In this document: positions 1 to 12,696 of the stretch, in pieces
How positions within the stretch are numbered: the stretch's first letter is position 1
How the letters are laid out: each line of letters starts with the position of its first letter
Origin: Quillaja saponaria
Taxonomy: Eukaryota; Streptophyta; Magnoliopsida; Fabales; Quillajaceae
Direction of reading: 5' to 3'
Assembly: GCA_029379385.1 (NCBI GenBank)
Contig: CM055608.1
Coordinates: 26,286,350 to 26,350,349 of the forward strand
Length of the DNA stretch: 64,000 nucleotides
Program-made: the position numbers and the translations under genes
The notes under the pieces: model-generated
What the model saw: only the letters and a program-made list of their open reading frames with translations
What the model was told of the DNA's origin: nothing
The model's database searches: none

Positions 1-2190
1 ATCTTTAATAACTTCTATATTTAGTTGGAACCTTATTCTTCTTGAGAACCCACCACAAAACTTATCTTATCACCCTATCATACCCCTTTTCTAGATCAAT
101 AAAGGCTATGTGAAGATCCTTTTTCTTCTCTATATTTCTCTATTAGTCTCCTAAGTAGGAAAATAGTCTTCATTATGGATCTTCCCATCATAAAGTCAAA
201 TTGATTTTCAGAAACTAGAGTCTCATTCCTAAGCCTACGCTTAATCACTCTTTCCCACAGCTTCATAGTATGACTTATAAGTTTTATTCCTCGATAGTTT
301 GTACAACTTTGAATGTCTCCTTTTATTCTTATAAGTAAGGATCAACTTACTCTTTTTTCATTCATCGAACATCTTATTGGTTACTAAAATCTTGTTAAAA
401 ATATATGTGAGCAATTTACCCCCATATCTCCTAGGCATCTCCAAACTTCTATAGGGATATCGTCTAAACCCATTGTTTTACCATTCTTCATCTTATGAAT
501 AGCTTTTTTAACCTCTTGAGTTTTAATTCGACGAACAAATCTACGGTTCGTATCATCGAAAGAGTCGTCTAATTCTCTGACATCAACCTCTAAATCCTAA
601 TTAAATAAGTTATCGAAATAAGTTCGCCATTTTTCATTATTCTCGTATTCCTTAACAAAAACCATGTCATCTTCATCCTTAATGCACTAAATACAGTTTA
701 AGTCTCTAGTTCTTCTTTTCCTTTGTTTGGCAATCCTAGAAATATCTTTCTTTCATTCCTTTGTCTCTAACTTTTGATAAAATTCTTCACAAGCCTTGTT
801 TCTAACTTTCCTAACTGCTTTCTTAGCATCTTTTCTAGCTTATCGAAAATATTTGTAGTTATCCTCATTTTTACATTCGTGTAATCTTTTATAACACTAT
901 TTTTTAACTTTAATAGCTTGTTGAACTTATTCATTCCACTACCATGTCTCCTTAGTTGGTGGTTCACATCCTCTACTTTCTCCTAACACCTTTCTAACTG
1001 TATTCCTAATACAACTCACCATCTTATCCAAACCATATTAAGCTCGCTATCCACAATTCATGGGTCACCATGTAACATCTTTTCTTTAAAAATAATCATC
1101 TTTCCACCATTTATTCTTACTACACTTGTTTATGCATTTTCTTGCAGAACTTAACATCAACATCCACCACCAAAAGTTTGTGTTGAGATACTAAACACTT
1201 ACCGGCTATGACCTTACAATCCTTACATAACACTCTATCAACCTTCCTTATTAGAACAAAATCTATTTAGCTCTTAGTAAGCCCGCTACTAAAGGTGACT
1301 AAGTGTGACTCTCGTTTCTTAAAGAATGTGTTGGCTAAAATCAAGTTGTACACAACCGCAAAATTTAGAATGGACTCTCTTCCCTCATTCCTATCTCCAT
1401 AACCAAAAATCCATAGATTCTCTCAAAACCCTCGTTAGTAATTCCTACTTGGCCATTCAAATCTTCTCCAATAAAAAGTTTCTCTCCTAACGATACTCAT
1501 TGGATTACCTTATCTAAGTAGTTCCAAAATGCCTTTCTTGTAGCTTCTTCCAATCCTATTTGTGGAGCATAGGCACTAATGATATTGAAGGCCTCATCGT
1601 CTAACATTAATTTCACTAAAATTATTCTGACACTTTTCTTCTTGACTTTTACCACCTCGTCCTTTAAATTTCCATAAACAATAATCGCAACTCCATTCTT
1701 ATTTCTATTCTTAACTGTGTATCACATCTTGAATCCTATTATTTCTATCTCTCGCATTTTCTCCTACTTATTTAGCTTTTTACACGCAAGCAATACTAAT
1801 CCTTCTTCTACACATGGTATCTACTAGTTCTCTCAATTTACCAGTAAGAGTCCCTATGTTCCAAGTAGCTATGCGAATCTTTTCTTGGACTAGCTTTTTT
1901 ACCGTCACCCATCATTAATGTGAGAACCCTTGCTCATTTTGCACCACACCCGGGCGCCAGTGTGGCCCACCATTAAGGATGTGATGACCCAACCCTTGTT
2001 CATTTCTCACTACACCCTAGGTCCAATGCAGCGAGTCGCTAAGAGGGTTACGCCTCAACAAATATTCGGTAAGATTCATCTTCATAGAGTTTAACTAGTT
2101 TTACGCTGGCCATCAACCTATCGCAACCATTCTCATTTATCCGAGTTTGGAATTGGCAGAGTAAACTCCAGCGGAGTTTCTTCTCCCTCA
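1..2190 (-). mobile_element. Degenerate non-LTR retrotransposon (LINE), endonuclease and partial reverse transcriptase
   Basis: Read on the minus strand, this stretch encodes a broken plant LINE. Near 1890-1750 is the start of the apurinic endonuclease, with RIATWNIGTLTGKLRELVDT, followed by further endonuclease blocks (ISAYAPQIG near 1580, and a block ending LVTFSSGL near 1290). The linker is at about 970-770. The reverse transcriptase begins near 560, with KMKNGKTMGLDDIP near 490, NYRGIKLISHTMKLWE near 290 and AFIDLEKGYDRV near 110. The element then leaves the window, so the YxDD catalytic box is not visible. Stop codons and frame changes occur throughout (for example after ISIACV near 1785), so this copy cannot encode an active protein. 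The 5' limit is approximate. Family membership is clear; assignment to the RTE-like plant group is an inference from wording. Confidence 0.88.
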
Positions 2191-2310
2191 CCCTATTATT
2201 TTAAAAAGTCAATTACTCAGTACTAATACAAACCCACCACTGCCTCTTCATCTCACATCATATTTTTACACTTAAGCGACTTTGTTTGAATTTGTAATTT
2301 CCTACACACT

Positions 2311-3090
2311 ATGTCTGCACAACCTAAACTTATTCAACAACTTGCTAACAATTATGGTAAACTGATTTTGAAGGCAAATGTCACACGCTTATGGGATTTC
2401 TACAATACAAAAGCTAATCATGAATTAATTAGCTTAGACATGGTACTATTTGACGTAGAGGTATTATTCATTTCAATGCTATTCTAATAGATTTCAAAAA
2501 ATATACTCTATTAACAATATACTTATTTACTGTGTCAAGTGATCTATGTAAGAAATTCCAACAATACATTTATGCAAGGGAACTATATTGTTGCAATCAT
2601 AAAAAATAAAAAATAAAATACTTTGTCGACAAATATTGCCCTATGTTACGGGAAGGGTTCTATTTATTTATTTGGAAATTTCAGTATCAAGAACACATCC
2701 AGAATTCAGACATGTCCTAGGTGACAAGCACATAGAATTATCACCATATACAACTGTAAAGCCTATTCCACATGAAGATAACTCAATCCCAATGTATAAA
2801 TTTGAATTTGTGAAGTTTGAATAAGTTTTTCGAAAGACGTGATCCAATTAATTAATCTCTCAGGTGCTTGCTTTATTATTATTTTCTTAACTTTCAATAT
2901 GTCAACAGTTAAAAACAATTTCTAATGCTTGCAAAATGACATACTTTCTCAAACTTACAGATATTATTAGGAGACTTTATCGATCATCTAATTGTGAGAA
3001 TAGTTGGAAGTTCATCAAAAATTGAAGAAAATTATAAAATAGCACATGCATTGCACAAGCGAATTCATCTAGTTAGTATAAAAAATTGAT
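2311..3090 (+). pseudogene. RPA70-like / DUF223 OB-fold gene remnant
   Basis: An ATG at 2311 opens 50 codons that include KANVTRLWDFYNTKANHELI and SLDMVLFDVE. This wording is typical of the plant replication protein A 70 kDa-like (DUF223) OB-fold family, which is abundant in plant genomes and often carried by Helitrons. A second block at about 2640-2823 ends in IPMYKFEFVKFE and a stop. A third, near 2955-3075, reads LLGDFIDHLIVRIVG. The blocks lie in order but are interrupted by stops and lack the strongly conserved linking segments, so I read this as a decayed fragment. It directly abuts the 5' end of the LINE. No Helitron ends were identified. A short functional gene is unlikely but not excluded. 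Confidence 0.5.
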
Positions 3091-4321
3091 ATTGTATTAA
3101 ATTTTACTTTTTCTATCTTAAATTTAAAAACAAATATTAATTTTTATTAATAAAAGACGAACAAAACTATAAAATCATAATAGATATAAATTATACTTAA
3201 AAATATGTGAGTACAGGTCTTCCCATCAATAAGAGAAGGAAAAAAAAAATATTTAACAATCTTTTTAGACAAAATAATATTTATTGTCTATAAAGTATTA
3301 CACTTTTGCCAATCTCGTTTCAAAAACATTTTTAAAATTAATTTTTTGTTCTAACTTTCAAAATGTTTGCAATGTCTTTTATCCGTCTTACATTGTTAGT
3401 AATTTAAATAAAAATTAGTGATGTGACTTAAATGTGATACTTTTATCATACATTGATTGAAAAAATAAGAATGCATCTAATCTAAAATTAAAAAAAGAGT
3501 AATAATTTTATCCAAATAAATTAAAAAATAATTTTTACAAATTCCTTTCTTCGCATTATTTTATCTAATCAAAAGTTTATACTTTATAAATTTTTAAAAA
3601 ATAGAATAAGTCTGGGCACTAGGCTAGTGTCATAAAATGTTCAGTATTTGACATATAAGACATGAGTAAAAATATTTTTACAAGATAGGGGTTATTTATA
3701 ACAAAAATATAAGCACGTTCTAAAAATGACTAGTCTAAGCACTCCACTAGGCACTAGCAGTAGTAAAAGCAGATAGTGATGATTCTCAATAAAAAATAAA
3801 AAAAAAACAGATAGTGATGATTTTACTAAACATTAAGGTGTGCTTTTAAAAAATTAAAGCAGCAACCTCCGATAATTAATAGAGCGAATTACATCTACTT
3901 GCAGTAGATATAATCGAAAACGAAAGGGCATCTAAATGTTTAGTAAAATCATAGACTGAATCAGTTGCAGTATTGCATTCATTATACATGCAAAGCCAGG
4001 CAAATTATTGTTTCAACAAATAGTTGTTAAACCAAGAGTTGAAGAATGCTTATTCAATGGTTAACTGCAGCAATCAAATTCCACAATTAAATTGCCACAA
4101 AAACAGTATGCATTTTAAGTTCAAATCTCTTTCCTTAACAAGCAATTACAAAAAATGAGAGTAGATCCTATGGTAAGAAACCATACTGTTCTTCAAAAGA
4201 AATATTGAGCGGTTCAGAGCTGTTGAAATTCAAGTAGCAAAAATTTGTGCTCTTCAGGTGCTTGAGCCACATGATATCAAACCTTGCAAACAAGAATTAC
4301 TTCAAACATAATTTCCTTACA
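3091..4321. other. AT-rich spacer and 3' region of the PABP gene
   Basis: No coding region is recognisable here. The part nearest 4321 (roughly 3950-4321) is richer in mixed sequence and probably holds the 3' untranslated region of the minus-strand poly(A)-binding protein gene. The remainder is low-complexity A/T sequence. Confidence 0.4.
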
Positions 4322-7087
4322 TCAGTTTACTGCAACCTCAGCAGATAGGTAACTGGGATGAAGTGCATCTTGGCCAGATACTTTGGTCTTGGAGTTCTTC
4401 AGTACGTGCACAGCTTCTTCCACCTTGGCTGAAAGAGACTCTGGTGATTCCAGCAGAAGCAGCAGTTCTCCATTGTCCATTTCCAAAAGCATCCCCGTAA
4501 CCTTTGCCGCAAGGCCAGGCTGCATAAGATACTTAAATGTATAATCTGGTACCATATCAACGTAGATAGAATAACTTAAAACTAAACTGATCAACTGTAG
4601 AAGAGGGCAAGGATAACAATGTATCAGTTTGACCTTATGTTTCTGGACAAGTGGGTAGAGATGCTCGCCAAGTATCTGCTTCTGCTGATCAGGAGTAGCA
4701 GCAGCAAGCTTGCTATGCAGCATTTCTGATCCCTGTGTCCCTCCGGGAGAGTTAGAACCAGCAGATGAGACTCCAATATTCTTGTCCGTCTCGCGTTGAC
4801 GCCCATTGGCATACTTAACCTGCCCAGTCCGCTGCAATGTATAGCTCACTGAGATCAGAACCAGTAAGCACATACTGGGCACATGTATCAAACGGGATTA
4901 AGAACATCATTCAAGACTATTTGGGAACAGCACATCAGTCGGCTTTCTTTCCATTTATGATGCAATGACAGGCACAAAGAATGGGTTGGTCAACAATATT
5001 ATCATGGTAACTAAGCTAAGGCCTTGTTTAGTTGTGAAAAATAGTTTTCTATTTCCATCTTCCATGTTCAATGCAATTTCATGTCCAAATGCAACAATTG
5101 CTAATCAAAAGTTGGACACCAAGATCATTTAAATGAAAAAGAAAATTATTTTAAATGGGCACTAAAAACATATCAAAGGTACGTTTTAGCATTTATATCA
5201 TGGCAAAATCAAGGCTTTTCAGTTCTCTAGATTGAACACCATCGCATCGATCATACAAGGCTGTCTTCGAAACCACCATTTGGAGAAAGAAAATAAAACA
5301 CTATTTTCCACAACCAAACAGGGCTAAGAATTTCCTCATTCGAGTACCAATCCCATACCACCATATATATAAATAAGGAGGGGCAGGGTGCTTCTATAAC
5401 AGTTTTCAGATTCCCCAATATAATAGTCTACTATACTCTAGTCAATTTACTGTTCCAGTTCCAACTTCAATAAACCAAAAAGAAACACCACTAACCATCC
5501 TGAAGAAAACAAGAAAAGGTGATCTTCTCTTAGAAAAATGAAACTTTTAGGCTTGACAGGAAAACATATTAATGCAGTCTTAATCTACAAGACATGACAT
5601 CAATTTGTAAGATGTACATTATGGGAGGAAAAGAAAACAAACCTGTTGATTGCTTGATTCTTTTGAAGAGGTAACTAACTGAGCAGGTTGTTGCACATGT
5701 GGTGTAGATGAAACAGATTGAATATTTGCCTCGGAAATTGCGTGTGCGTTCATCCTACCCCTGTTTTGTCTATGTTGTCTTGGAGTACTGGGAACCTGTG
5801 GAAGAAAATAAAGAAACCACGTGTTGTTTTTAACACTTGCCAATAACATATTACAAACCGTCCGCAATTATGAGAATGGTATGCAATAGAAAAATGTTAT
5901 TCGATAATATAAGAAAATAGAGAAGGAGAAAAAGAAACTTTATAGGTCTTTTTGAGTTGTCAAGCAGTGCTATTACTCACAATGGGAACTGGTGATCGTT
6001 GGAAGGATGGTCCGGCAGAAGGTGCAAAGCCATTTGCCCTCCATCCTGGCCTCAGTCCCAGAGGTTGGTACATCAGCCCTGGTCGGGGAGGCATTTGGGC
6101 AACAACACCAGGGGCAGTGTAGTAGTAAGGAGGATATCCACCAGGGATAACAGCAGTTGAAGGTCCAGCTAGACCTACAATACGCTGGGCATTCTGAAGC
6201 TGCAATTGTGCTTGTCTTTCCTCTTTCCTCTGAGCAATAGCAACATAAAGTGGTTTCCGGTGAAACATATATCCTGTTACATATCAAATATTCAAAATAT
6301 CACATGATAGAGAAAACGTGGTTACCATGATCATGATAAGTAGCAATGGAAGTCCTACCCGCACTCTCTGGGGCATTACTACATACAAACTTAGATTCTC
6401 TAACTTCAGTAAACACCATTGTCGATGAAATTAAATTAAAATTGCCAACTTGTTTTTGCCATGAATCGTTCAAGAAATAAGGGTTTTTAACAAAAGATTG
6501 GTGAAAAACATTGATCAACAGTCACTATAGGTGCTAGACTAATCAAAAGCTTCATGTTAAAGACAATTACAATATCACTAAAAGAAGCACGGAATGAAAA
6601 TCTACAAACCCAGTTAATCTTGAATGCTAAATCAACTAACATAACTAGGGCAAAGAATTATACAATATATTTTAAGCTTTACCAATGGCTTTAGAAGGAA
6701 TTTAATGCAGGCTTCTTTAACCCGGACAATAAATTCATTATCAGCAGCTTATGATGACTGAACAATTTGTAATGAAAAATGCTACATGTACCAGCAAAAT
6801 TTATCTCACTATAGAGTTAGAGGACAGCCAAAAGCTTATACTACCCATGGCATTCACCTGCGCCATATATTTGCCATGCTTGACAGCTTGAAACCACTGT
6901 TAGTAGTGGGCACAGCAACATAGGCTATCATCTTATTTAGTCAGAGCTCTTTTTCTAAAACCCCAACAACTTATTGGTGTCGTACCATCAACTTCCTTCA
7001 CCAAGAGGAGGGGGGAGGTCCCAGGTTTTCAACCTATCTCAGTTTTAGGTGCCTTGCACAGGGAAGCTAACAAGCTTTTTTTACAAA

Positions 7088-7120
<33 letters not shown>

Positions 7121-10041
7121 TATATATACAGAAAGAACAAGAAGGGAACACTACTTTGTTCAAAAAACTATTTACTTCATATTTCTAGATTCTTCTCTTA
7201 GCCACAAATCAATAAAAATGAACACATGCATGATGTGAAAAGAGTATGACATAGATAATATTATTTGGTGGAAGATGGACTGGACATGTAATGTTAGTTC
7301 TCCAATTGTGCCACAAAAAACATTAAAATTCTTCTAATAAAAACATAGCATGAGATAATCTTGCAAAAGACAAAAGTATTCCTTGAGAAAAAAAAAATTA
7401 ATTACATTTATCTAACCATAATTATGAGAAGAGAAATAAAAAGTATTTGTATGATCATTTCAAATCACTGCAACAAAATCATATCTACAAACCAAAACTA
7501 ATGTTGTGACAATTAAAACCCTTTAACCTTGCAGCACAGATAACCTCATCAACTTACCATGTAAAGTGGTCACAGCTTTATTGGCCTCCTCGGGGGTGGA
7601 AAAGCAGACAAATCCAAACCCCCTGCTAATACCTTTCTCATCTCGCATAAGTTTTGCAGAAGTGATTGTACCACAAAGACTAAAATGTGCCCGCAGCTCT
7701 TCATCAGTAACATCATCATCAATGTTCTTTACATATACATTTGACCCCTAAGAAATAAAAGAAAACATATTTAGATGATTAAAATAGGAAATTCCAAGAC
7801 AAAATTCAGTAGGAAATGGGTCTGGATTTACCTTATATTTCATGATCTGTTCCTTGCGTTTCTCATCAAATTGATGCCTCAAGATTTGCTCACGCTCTGC
7901 CTTCTTTTGTGCCCTGGCTACATACAGAGTCCTTGAGCCTGCTTGAAACAGACCACATTAAAATAAAGAAAAGGAAAGGAAAAAACACAAAAAATAAGAA
8001 GTTTAACATTAGGCAATTGTTAAGGGCTAAGGGCTGCCTATACTTAATTCAAGGCAATTAGGGGATCTATTAAACTACCAAGCTGTGTTCCATTCATCGC
8101 TTCCGATGCATGTCTGGCATCTTCTGGGTTATCAAAGTTCACAAAGCCAAAACCTCTAGACAGGCCGTTCTCATCCTTTGCAACAACCAAGCTAGCAATT
8201 TTTCCAAAGACAGAGAACTTTTCCAGCAGAAGTTCTTGAGTTACATCTGGGTCCAAATTCTTCACATACAAATTTGTATATTTAGCATCAGGACCAGGCA
8301 AAACACGGTCACTTTTTCTGACAAATTTCCCCACATATCTGTGCCAATAATTATAACCTTGGTTAAACTTCACTTCCAATAAGATGTATGCAAGCTTCTG
8401 AAGATAACAATTATAGGTGGAAACAAGACATGCTTCTATGCATTTGTGGACGCATTATCACAAATGTTAGCACAAATATGAAACGATAATGAGGATGGAC
8501 ATACATCTGCTTATCTTCAACTGTACAGCCATTCAGCTTCTCAATGGCAGCATTTGCAGATTCCTCAGACTCAAATTGAACAAAGCCATAGCCTTTGCTC
8601 TTCCCGTCATCAGACATGGCAACTTTGCAGGACAAAATATTTCCAAACTTTTGAAACAATTCTTGAAATCTTATGTTATCAATTGAGTCAGCCAGGTTCT
8701 GTCATACATATACCACAATTTTGTTGGGTAAAAACCACTTGGTGATAACAATGAACCAAAATAGTTTAACTATCAATATCAAAGGAAGAAAGATATACCT
8801 TAACAAATACATTCCCTAATCCACTTTTTCTTGCATCGGGATCACGATGTGACCACATGACTCTTATCACTTTTCCATTTAATACAGAGTGATTCTTCAC
8901 CTCAATCGCACGAATCGCTACTCAAATCAGAAGATAACAAATTAGAAAACCATCACCTGCTCAATATTAAAAGAAGAGAGAAAAAAAACCACTAGATAAA
9001 ATATGTAAGTTGAAATGAGCTGCCTTCACCATAAACCCATCAAGATCTTTATTACAAGCTACCTGCAATACTTAAAGCAGTAATACAGTTTTATCTAAAA
9101 AGAATTAGCAACCAAACATAGGAATCATGTGATCCATATAGAGAAGTTTAATCAAGTAATGGTTTTTTCTCCTCCCGAAGCAGTACAATTCAGATTGCAT
9201 CTAAATTTTCTTTTCCACAGTTCTCTAAAATGGAAGATAAAACTCAAGAATCATAAATGCAATCTGAACTCAATAGGCATAATATCAATTCAAAAGTCTA
9301 CAAGGTGAAAATTATGCAAAATAAGAGAAAAAAATAATAATAAAGAGGCACCAAAACTTTACTTCCTGAAATTTCCTACAATATCAAAGCAGCCAAAGAG
9401 TCATGGAGACCAATCAAAGCACCAAAAAACTAGGATGTTTAGATTATCCGGAAATGGGTTTCTTGAATGGGAATCTTAAATTAATCAAGCCATATATCAT
9501 GGTAAAATGTTCGATTGGAGTATAGACCAAGCAATGGAAAGATCTAGTAATTCTCAGACCCTATATGTCGTTTTTCTTTTCCTAGATTTTCCCGGGCTAT
9601 CAATTTGAATGACTATAGAAAACACGAATGACAAACCCAAGTTCTTAACTCGAATATTGCTAACAAGTAACAATTAAATTAGAATCACTATTTGCAATTT
9701 TATCATTTTCACCTCTTTGACTGGCACATGTAGATCAAAATTTGTCACAATTTCCCTTATTTCTCGGGAATCAAACACGCAAAACAACGAAAACGAAGTG
9801 TATAATATCAAACCAAAAGAAAGCCGATTATTCGAAAATGAGTACCATCTTGAGCAGAGATGAAGTTGACATATCCATAACAGAGTGATCTGCCAGTGGA
9901 GGAGTCCTTGCAGACTCTTACGGACGCGAGGCTCTTGAACTCAGAGAATGCGTCAAACAGCTGACCGTCAGTAACATCCGGGTGGAGGTCGCCAACATAA
10001 AGAGACGCCGGAGCGGCGGCAACCGTCGAAGAAACCGCCAT
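4322..10041 (-). CDS. Polyadenylate-binding protein (four RRMs plus MLLE/PABC domain), PAB6/PAB7-like
   Basis: Cytoplasmic poly(A)-tail binding protein that supports translation initiation and mRNA stability. The ten exons I assign (5' to 3' on the minus strand) are 10041-9846, 8917-8799, 8698-8505, 8338-8079, 7938-7832, 7747-7558, 6273-5981, 5795-5643, 4831-4634 and 4519-4322. They total 1908 nt, 635 aa, normal for the family. RRM1 starts at about residue 13 (LYVGDL; RNP1 CYGYVNF), RRM2 near 102 (NVFVKNL), RRM3 near 192 ([15 protein letters not shown]) and RRM4 near 296 ([15 protein letters not shown]). A Pro/Met/Tyr-rich linker follows, then the MLLE peptide-binding domain from about 550, with [10 protein letters not shown]. 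The start is fixed by [19 protein letters not shown]. The short N-terminus resembles Arabidopsis PAB6/PAB7 more than PAB2/4/8. That subgroup call is inference. The exon ending at 4634 uses donor GTCAAA, a weak but GT-type site. Confidence 0.95.
5020..5324. mobile_element. Candidate Tourist-like (PIF/Harbinger) MITE inside a PABP intron
   Basis: The segment begins GGCCTTGTTTAGTTGTG and ends in sequence whose reverse complement starts GCCCTGTTTGGTTGTG, giving imperfect terminal inverted repeats that extend through the following AAAATAG. TAA flanks both ends (5017-5019 and 5325-5327), part of a longer shared TAAG, as expected for a PIF/Harbinger 3-bp target duplication. The interior is about 300 bp, AT-rich and non-coding. 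It lies in the intron between PABP exons 8 and 9. A hAT-type MITE with a degenerate target site is the alternative. Confidence 0.7.
6940..7080. repeat. Possible tRNA-derived SINE remnant
   Basis: This intronic segment contains GGTCCCAGGTTTTCAACCTA near 7017-7036, which resembles a degenerate polymerase III B box and the downstream wording of plant tRNA-derived SINEs. A short T-run follows. The A box and target duplications are not clear, so this is only a suggestion. Confidence 0.25.
7089..7130. repeat. Compound (CATA)n-(CA)n-(TA)n microsatellite
   Basis: Simple repeat within the intron between PABP exons 6 and 7. It has a core of about ten CA units (7101-7120), flanked by CATA and TA repeats. 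Confidence 0.95.
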
Positions 10042-12696
10042 TGATAAAAGAAAACGCCAAATGCTAGTTTGTCGCTACGTTATAGGGTAAAGAAAGAAAA
10101 TTTTCAGGTACCGTTTCTTTCCGCAGCTTGATTACGGTATATTAATGCACAGAAATAAAGGTGTTTAGTAATGCTGAAATCTTGAATGGATTTGGTTTAA
10201 TAGAGATGAAATGGAGCTTTGGAGTGATTAACGAGTAAAATAAAATTTTCCCGAGAAAGAGAAGGAAAATTTTGTGAGAGAAAGAATGAGGGAGAGAGGT
10301 AGTGTGGTGGTGTGAGGATTTTGCATGGAAGCAAAGAGGTTGGGCCGTGCGGTATAAGGGGTGTTTTATGGCCACAATTAATACCACGATCAAAGAGAGC
10401 GCGTTTACTACACGAATCAACGCCTTTTTCCGCTTTTACTCAAGAAATATAAAATTATTCAATATTAGAAATCTCGCCGCGTCAACCAATGAGTGAATGA
10501 CAACAATTTTATGAAAAATGGGACCTGCTTTATATTTCAACAGTGATTTTAATATTTGGCTTTTAATTTGTAGAAAATAAAATTAATGTTGGTCACTGTG
10601 TGTGCCAAATATGAATTAGATGTCAATGTTTAGTGTATTTTAATGTTTCCCTTTTAAGAAATAAATTTATTGATCAATTTTGATGCATTTGAATATGATT
10701 AAAAACATCAACATGAAAAATAATTTATATTTTTAATTTGAATTTGAATTTATTACACTTATTTATTTATTATTATTAATATATACACAATAAATATTGT
10801 CTCATGCATTCAATTCTTTTGGTATATCAAAATTTTAAATAAAATAACTTGCTATTAAAAAAATAATCATACTTTTATTCAAATAACAATTACATAAAAA
10901 ATGAGCTTTTAAGTCAAATAAAATCATATTTATTATATTAATCTATCACATATGTCAATGGTGTATAACATGTAATAGGAAATTTTTTTAATAAATCTCC
11001 AATTTTTTAGTTAGCATCACAAGCTTCATTAATAAAAAGAAACTTATAAAATAGTCATAAACATTAAAAATACTAACAACTAAAAAAATTAAAAATACAT
11101 AATATTAGAATTTAAATAAAAAATATTTATTTTTAATTCTTATAATTAATAAGTGGAACGCCGTTTTCTTAGGGAACTAATCGGGACTTGGGAGTTCTTT
11201 AGATGAGCGCGTGGTAAGTAACAGTATTCATAAAGGCAAAACACCTAACCGAAGGGAGAGAGAGAAAGAAACGGGTAATCTTGTGGGGGCCATCAGCATC
11301 AGCTGAAGGACTGCTTCAAAGTTAAGAAGAAACGTTTCACAGTGCGTTTCATACTCACAGGGTTTATCGCCGTCGGCAGTGCATCCTTTGACAGCCAAAC
11401 TTTAACCTCAAGAGACGCCCTATTCCACGGACACACACCTCTGACCTTCTCTTCCCTCTCCTCCCCTCCCCTTATTTGGTTTCTGACCTTTCCTTTGCCA
11501 ACATTTATTTCTTATCTTCTCGTCTCCTCATTTTTCACACTTTTTTATTTTCTAATAAAATAATTCGACCTTCTACTCCTACTTCGTAACAAAGCACCAA
11601 CAACATTAAACAGGTAAATGAAATAACATACTTGATTGTAAAATTATGAACCATAAAGAATGAATTCACTTAAAAAAAATTGAGATAATTATCAAAAATA
11701 AAAATAAAATAATTTTTTTTTAAAATTCTATTAAACTAGAACAGTAGTTAAATCAAAATTAAATTAAATGTCACTGTGATCCATAATAAATATTTTAAAA
11801 GAAAAAAACTGTAGGGCAAGAAACAGTGATTTAAATTCTTTTTTTGAGGCTTTTTTGTGGGCCTATGTTTCAGAATTAGAAGATGATCAATCCTCAAATG
11901 GACACGTGTTGGACCTGATTAAGAAGCCCAAGAGTTAATGGCGGTGGCCAAAATGGAATTTGTAGTTGGGTATTTCTGGTGGACCCAGCCTTGTTATTGG
12001 GTATTTCTGGTGGACCCAACCTTGTTATTGCAGATTCTTTTCTATTTTTGGTAATTACAGGTTGCTTGTGGTTGAAATCATGGTCTTATAATACATAACT
12101 CACAGGATACAAAAAGTCAAGAATACTCTCCAATACGAATTGTATTTGATTTAATTTCCTTCTCCAAATGGCATTTAGAAGGAAAACAAAATCTGCCATT
12201 TAAGAAAAAAACAAAGAAATTCTACATTAATAGAATAAGTGAGGACAACAGAACTTATTTGTTGGGGCGCGAAAATTACAAACAACAATATGAGTTTCAT
12301 TTGTGGCTCACTTATTATTATTATTATTTTTTTTTTTGGTTCTTGGCTCCCTTTTCATGCGTGAAGCAAAACAGTACACCAAATCTGGGTTCACTTTTTA
12401 TGTATTAGAGACTTCTCGTAGATGGAGCAAAATAGAGACAATCAGACCACCTTTTTCAAGAGCATCCTAAGTAGATTCAAAAAGGTAATGAGGACAATAT
12501 ACATTTTTGACATTCCTCTAGACAAGTTCCATTACATAAGGTCTAAATTTCCCTTCAGAAGAATAGCAGCCGCCCCATCAGCAAGCAACAAGAACCCTTA
12601 TCGGTATAACACATAACTGAAACAGCTACCAATCCCCACCCAAATACTATAAAGGCTCAGCTGATAACAAAACGTAAAAACTGGCCAAGGTGTAAA
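10042..12696. other. Promoter and 5' leader of PABP, then spacer to the protease gene 3' end
   Basis: No gene is recognisable. About 10042-10340 should hold the PABP 5' leader and core promoter on the minus strand. From 10500 to 11150 the DNA is plain A/T-rich. A less AT-rich island at 11150-11570 includes purine-rich and C/T-rich runs, but it has no open frame that I trust. From about 12400 to 12696 lies the probable 3' untranslated region of the minus-strand aspartyl protease. Confidence 0.4.
11968..12029. repeat. 31-bp direct tandem duplication
   Basis: Two adjacent copies of a 31-bp unit starting GGGTATTTCTGGTGGACCCA, at 11968-11998 and 11999-12029. They differ at one position (CCCAGCC versus CCCAACC), so the duplication is recent. 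Confidence 0.95.

Noticed and set aside
8110..8382. Plus-strand open frame of 90 codons
   Set aside because: It is exactly antisense to the RRM3 exon of the PABP gene and resembles no protein family.
11968..12029. Short direct repeats considered as a CRISPR-like array
   Set aside because: Only two adjacent copies with no spacers, in a plant nuclear context; it is a tandem duplication.
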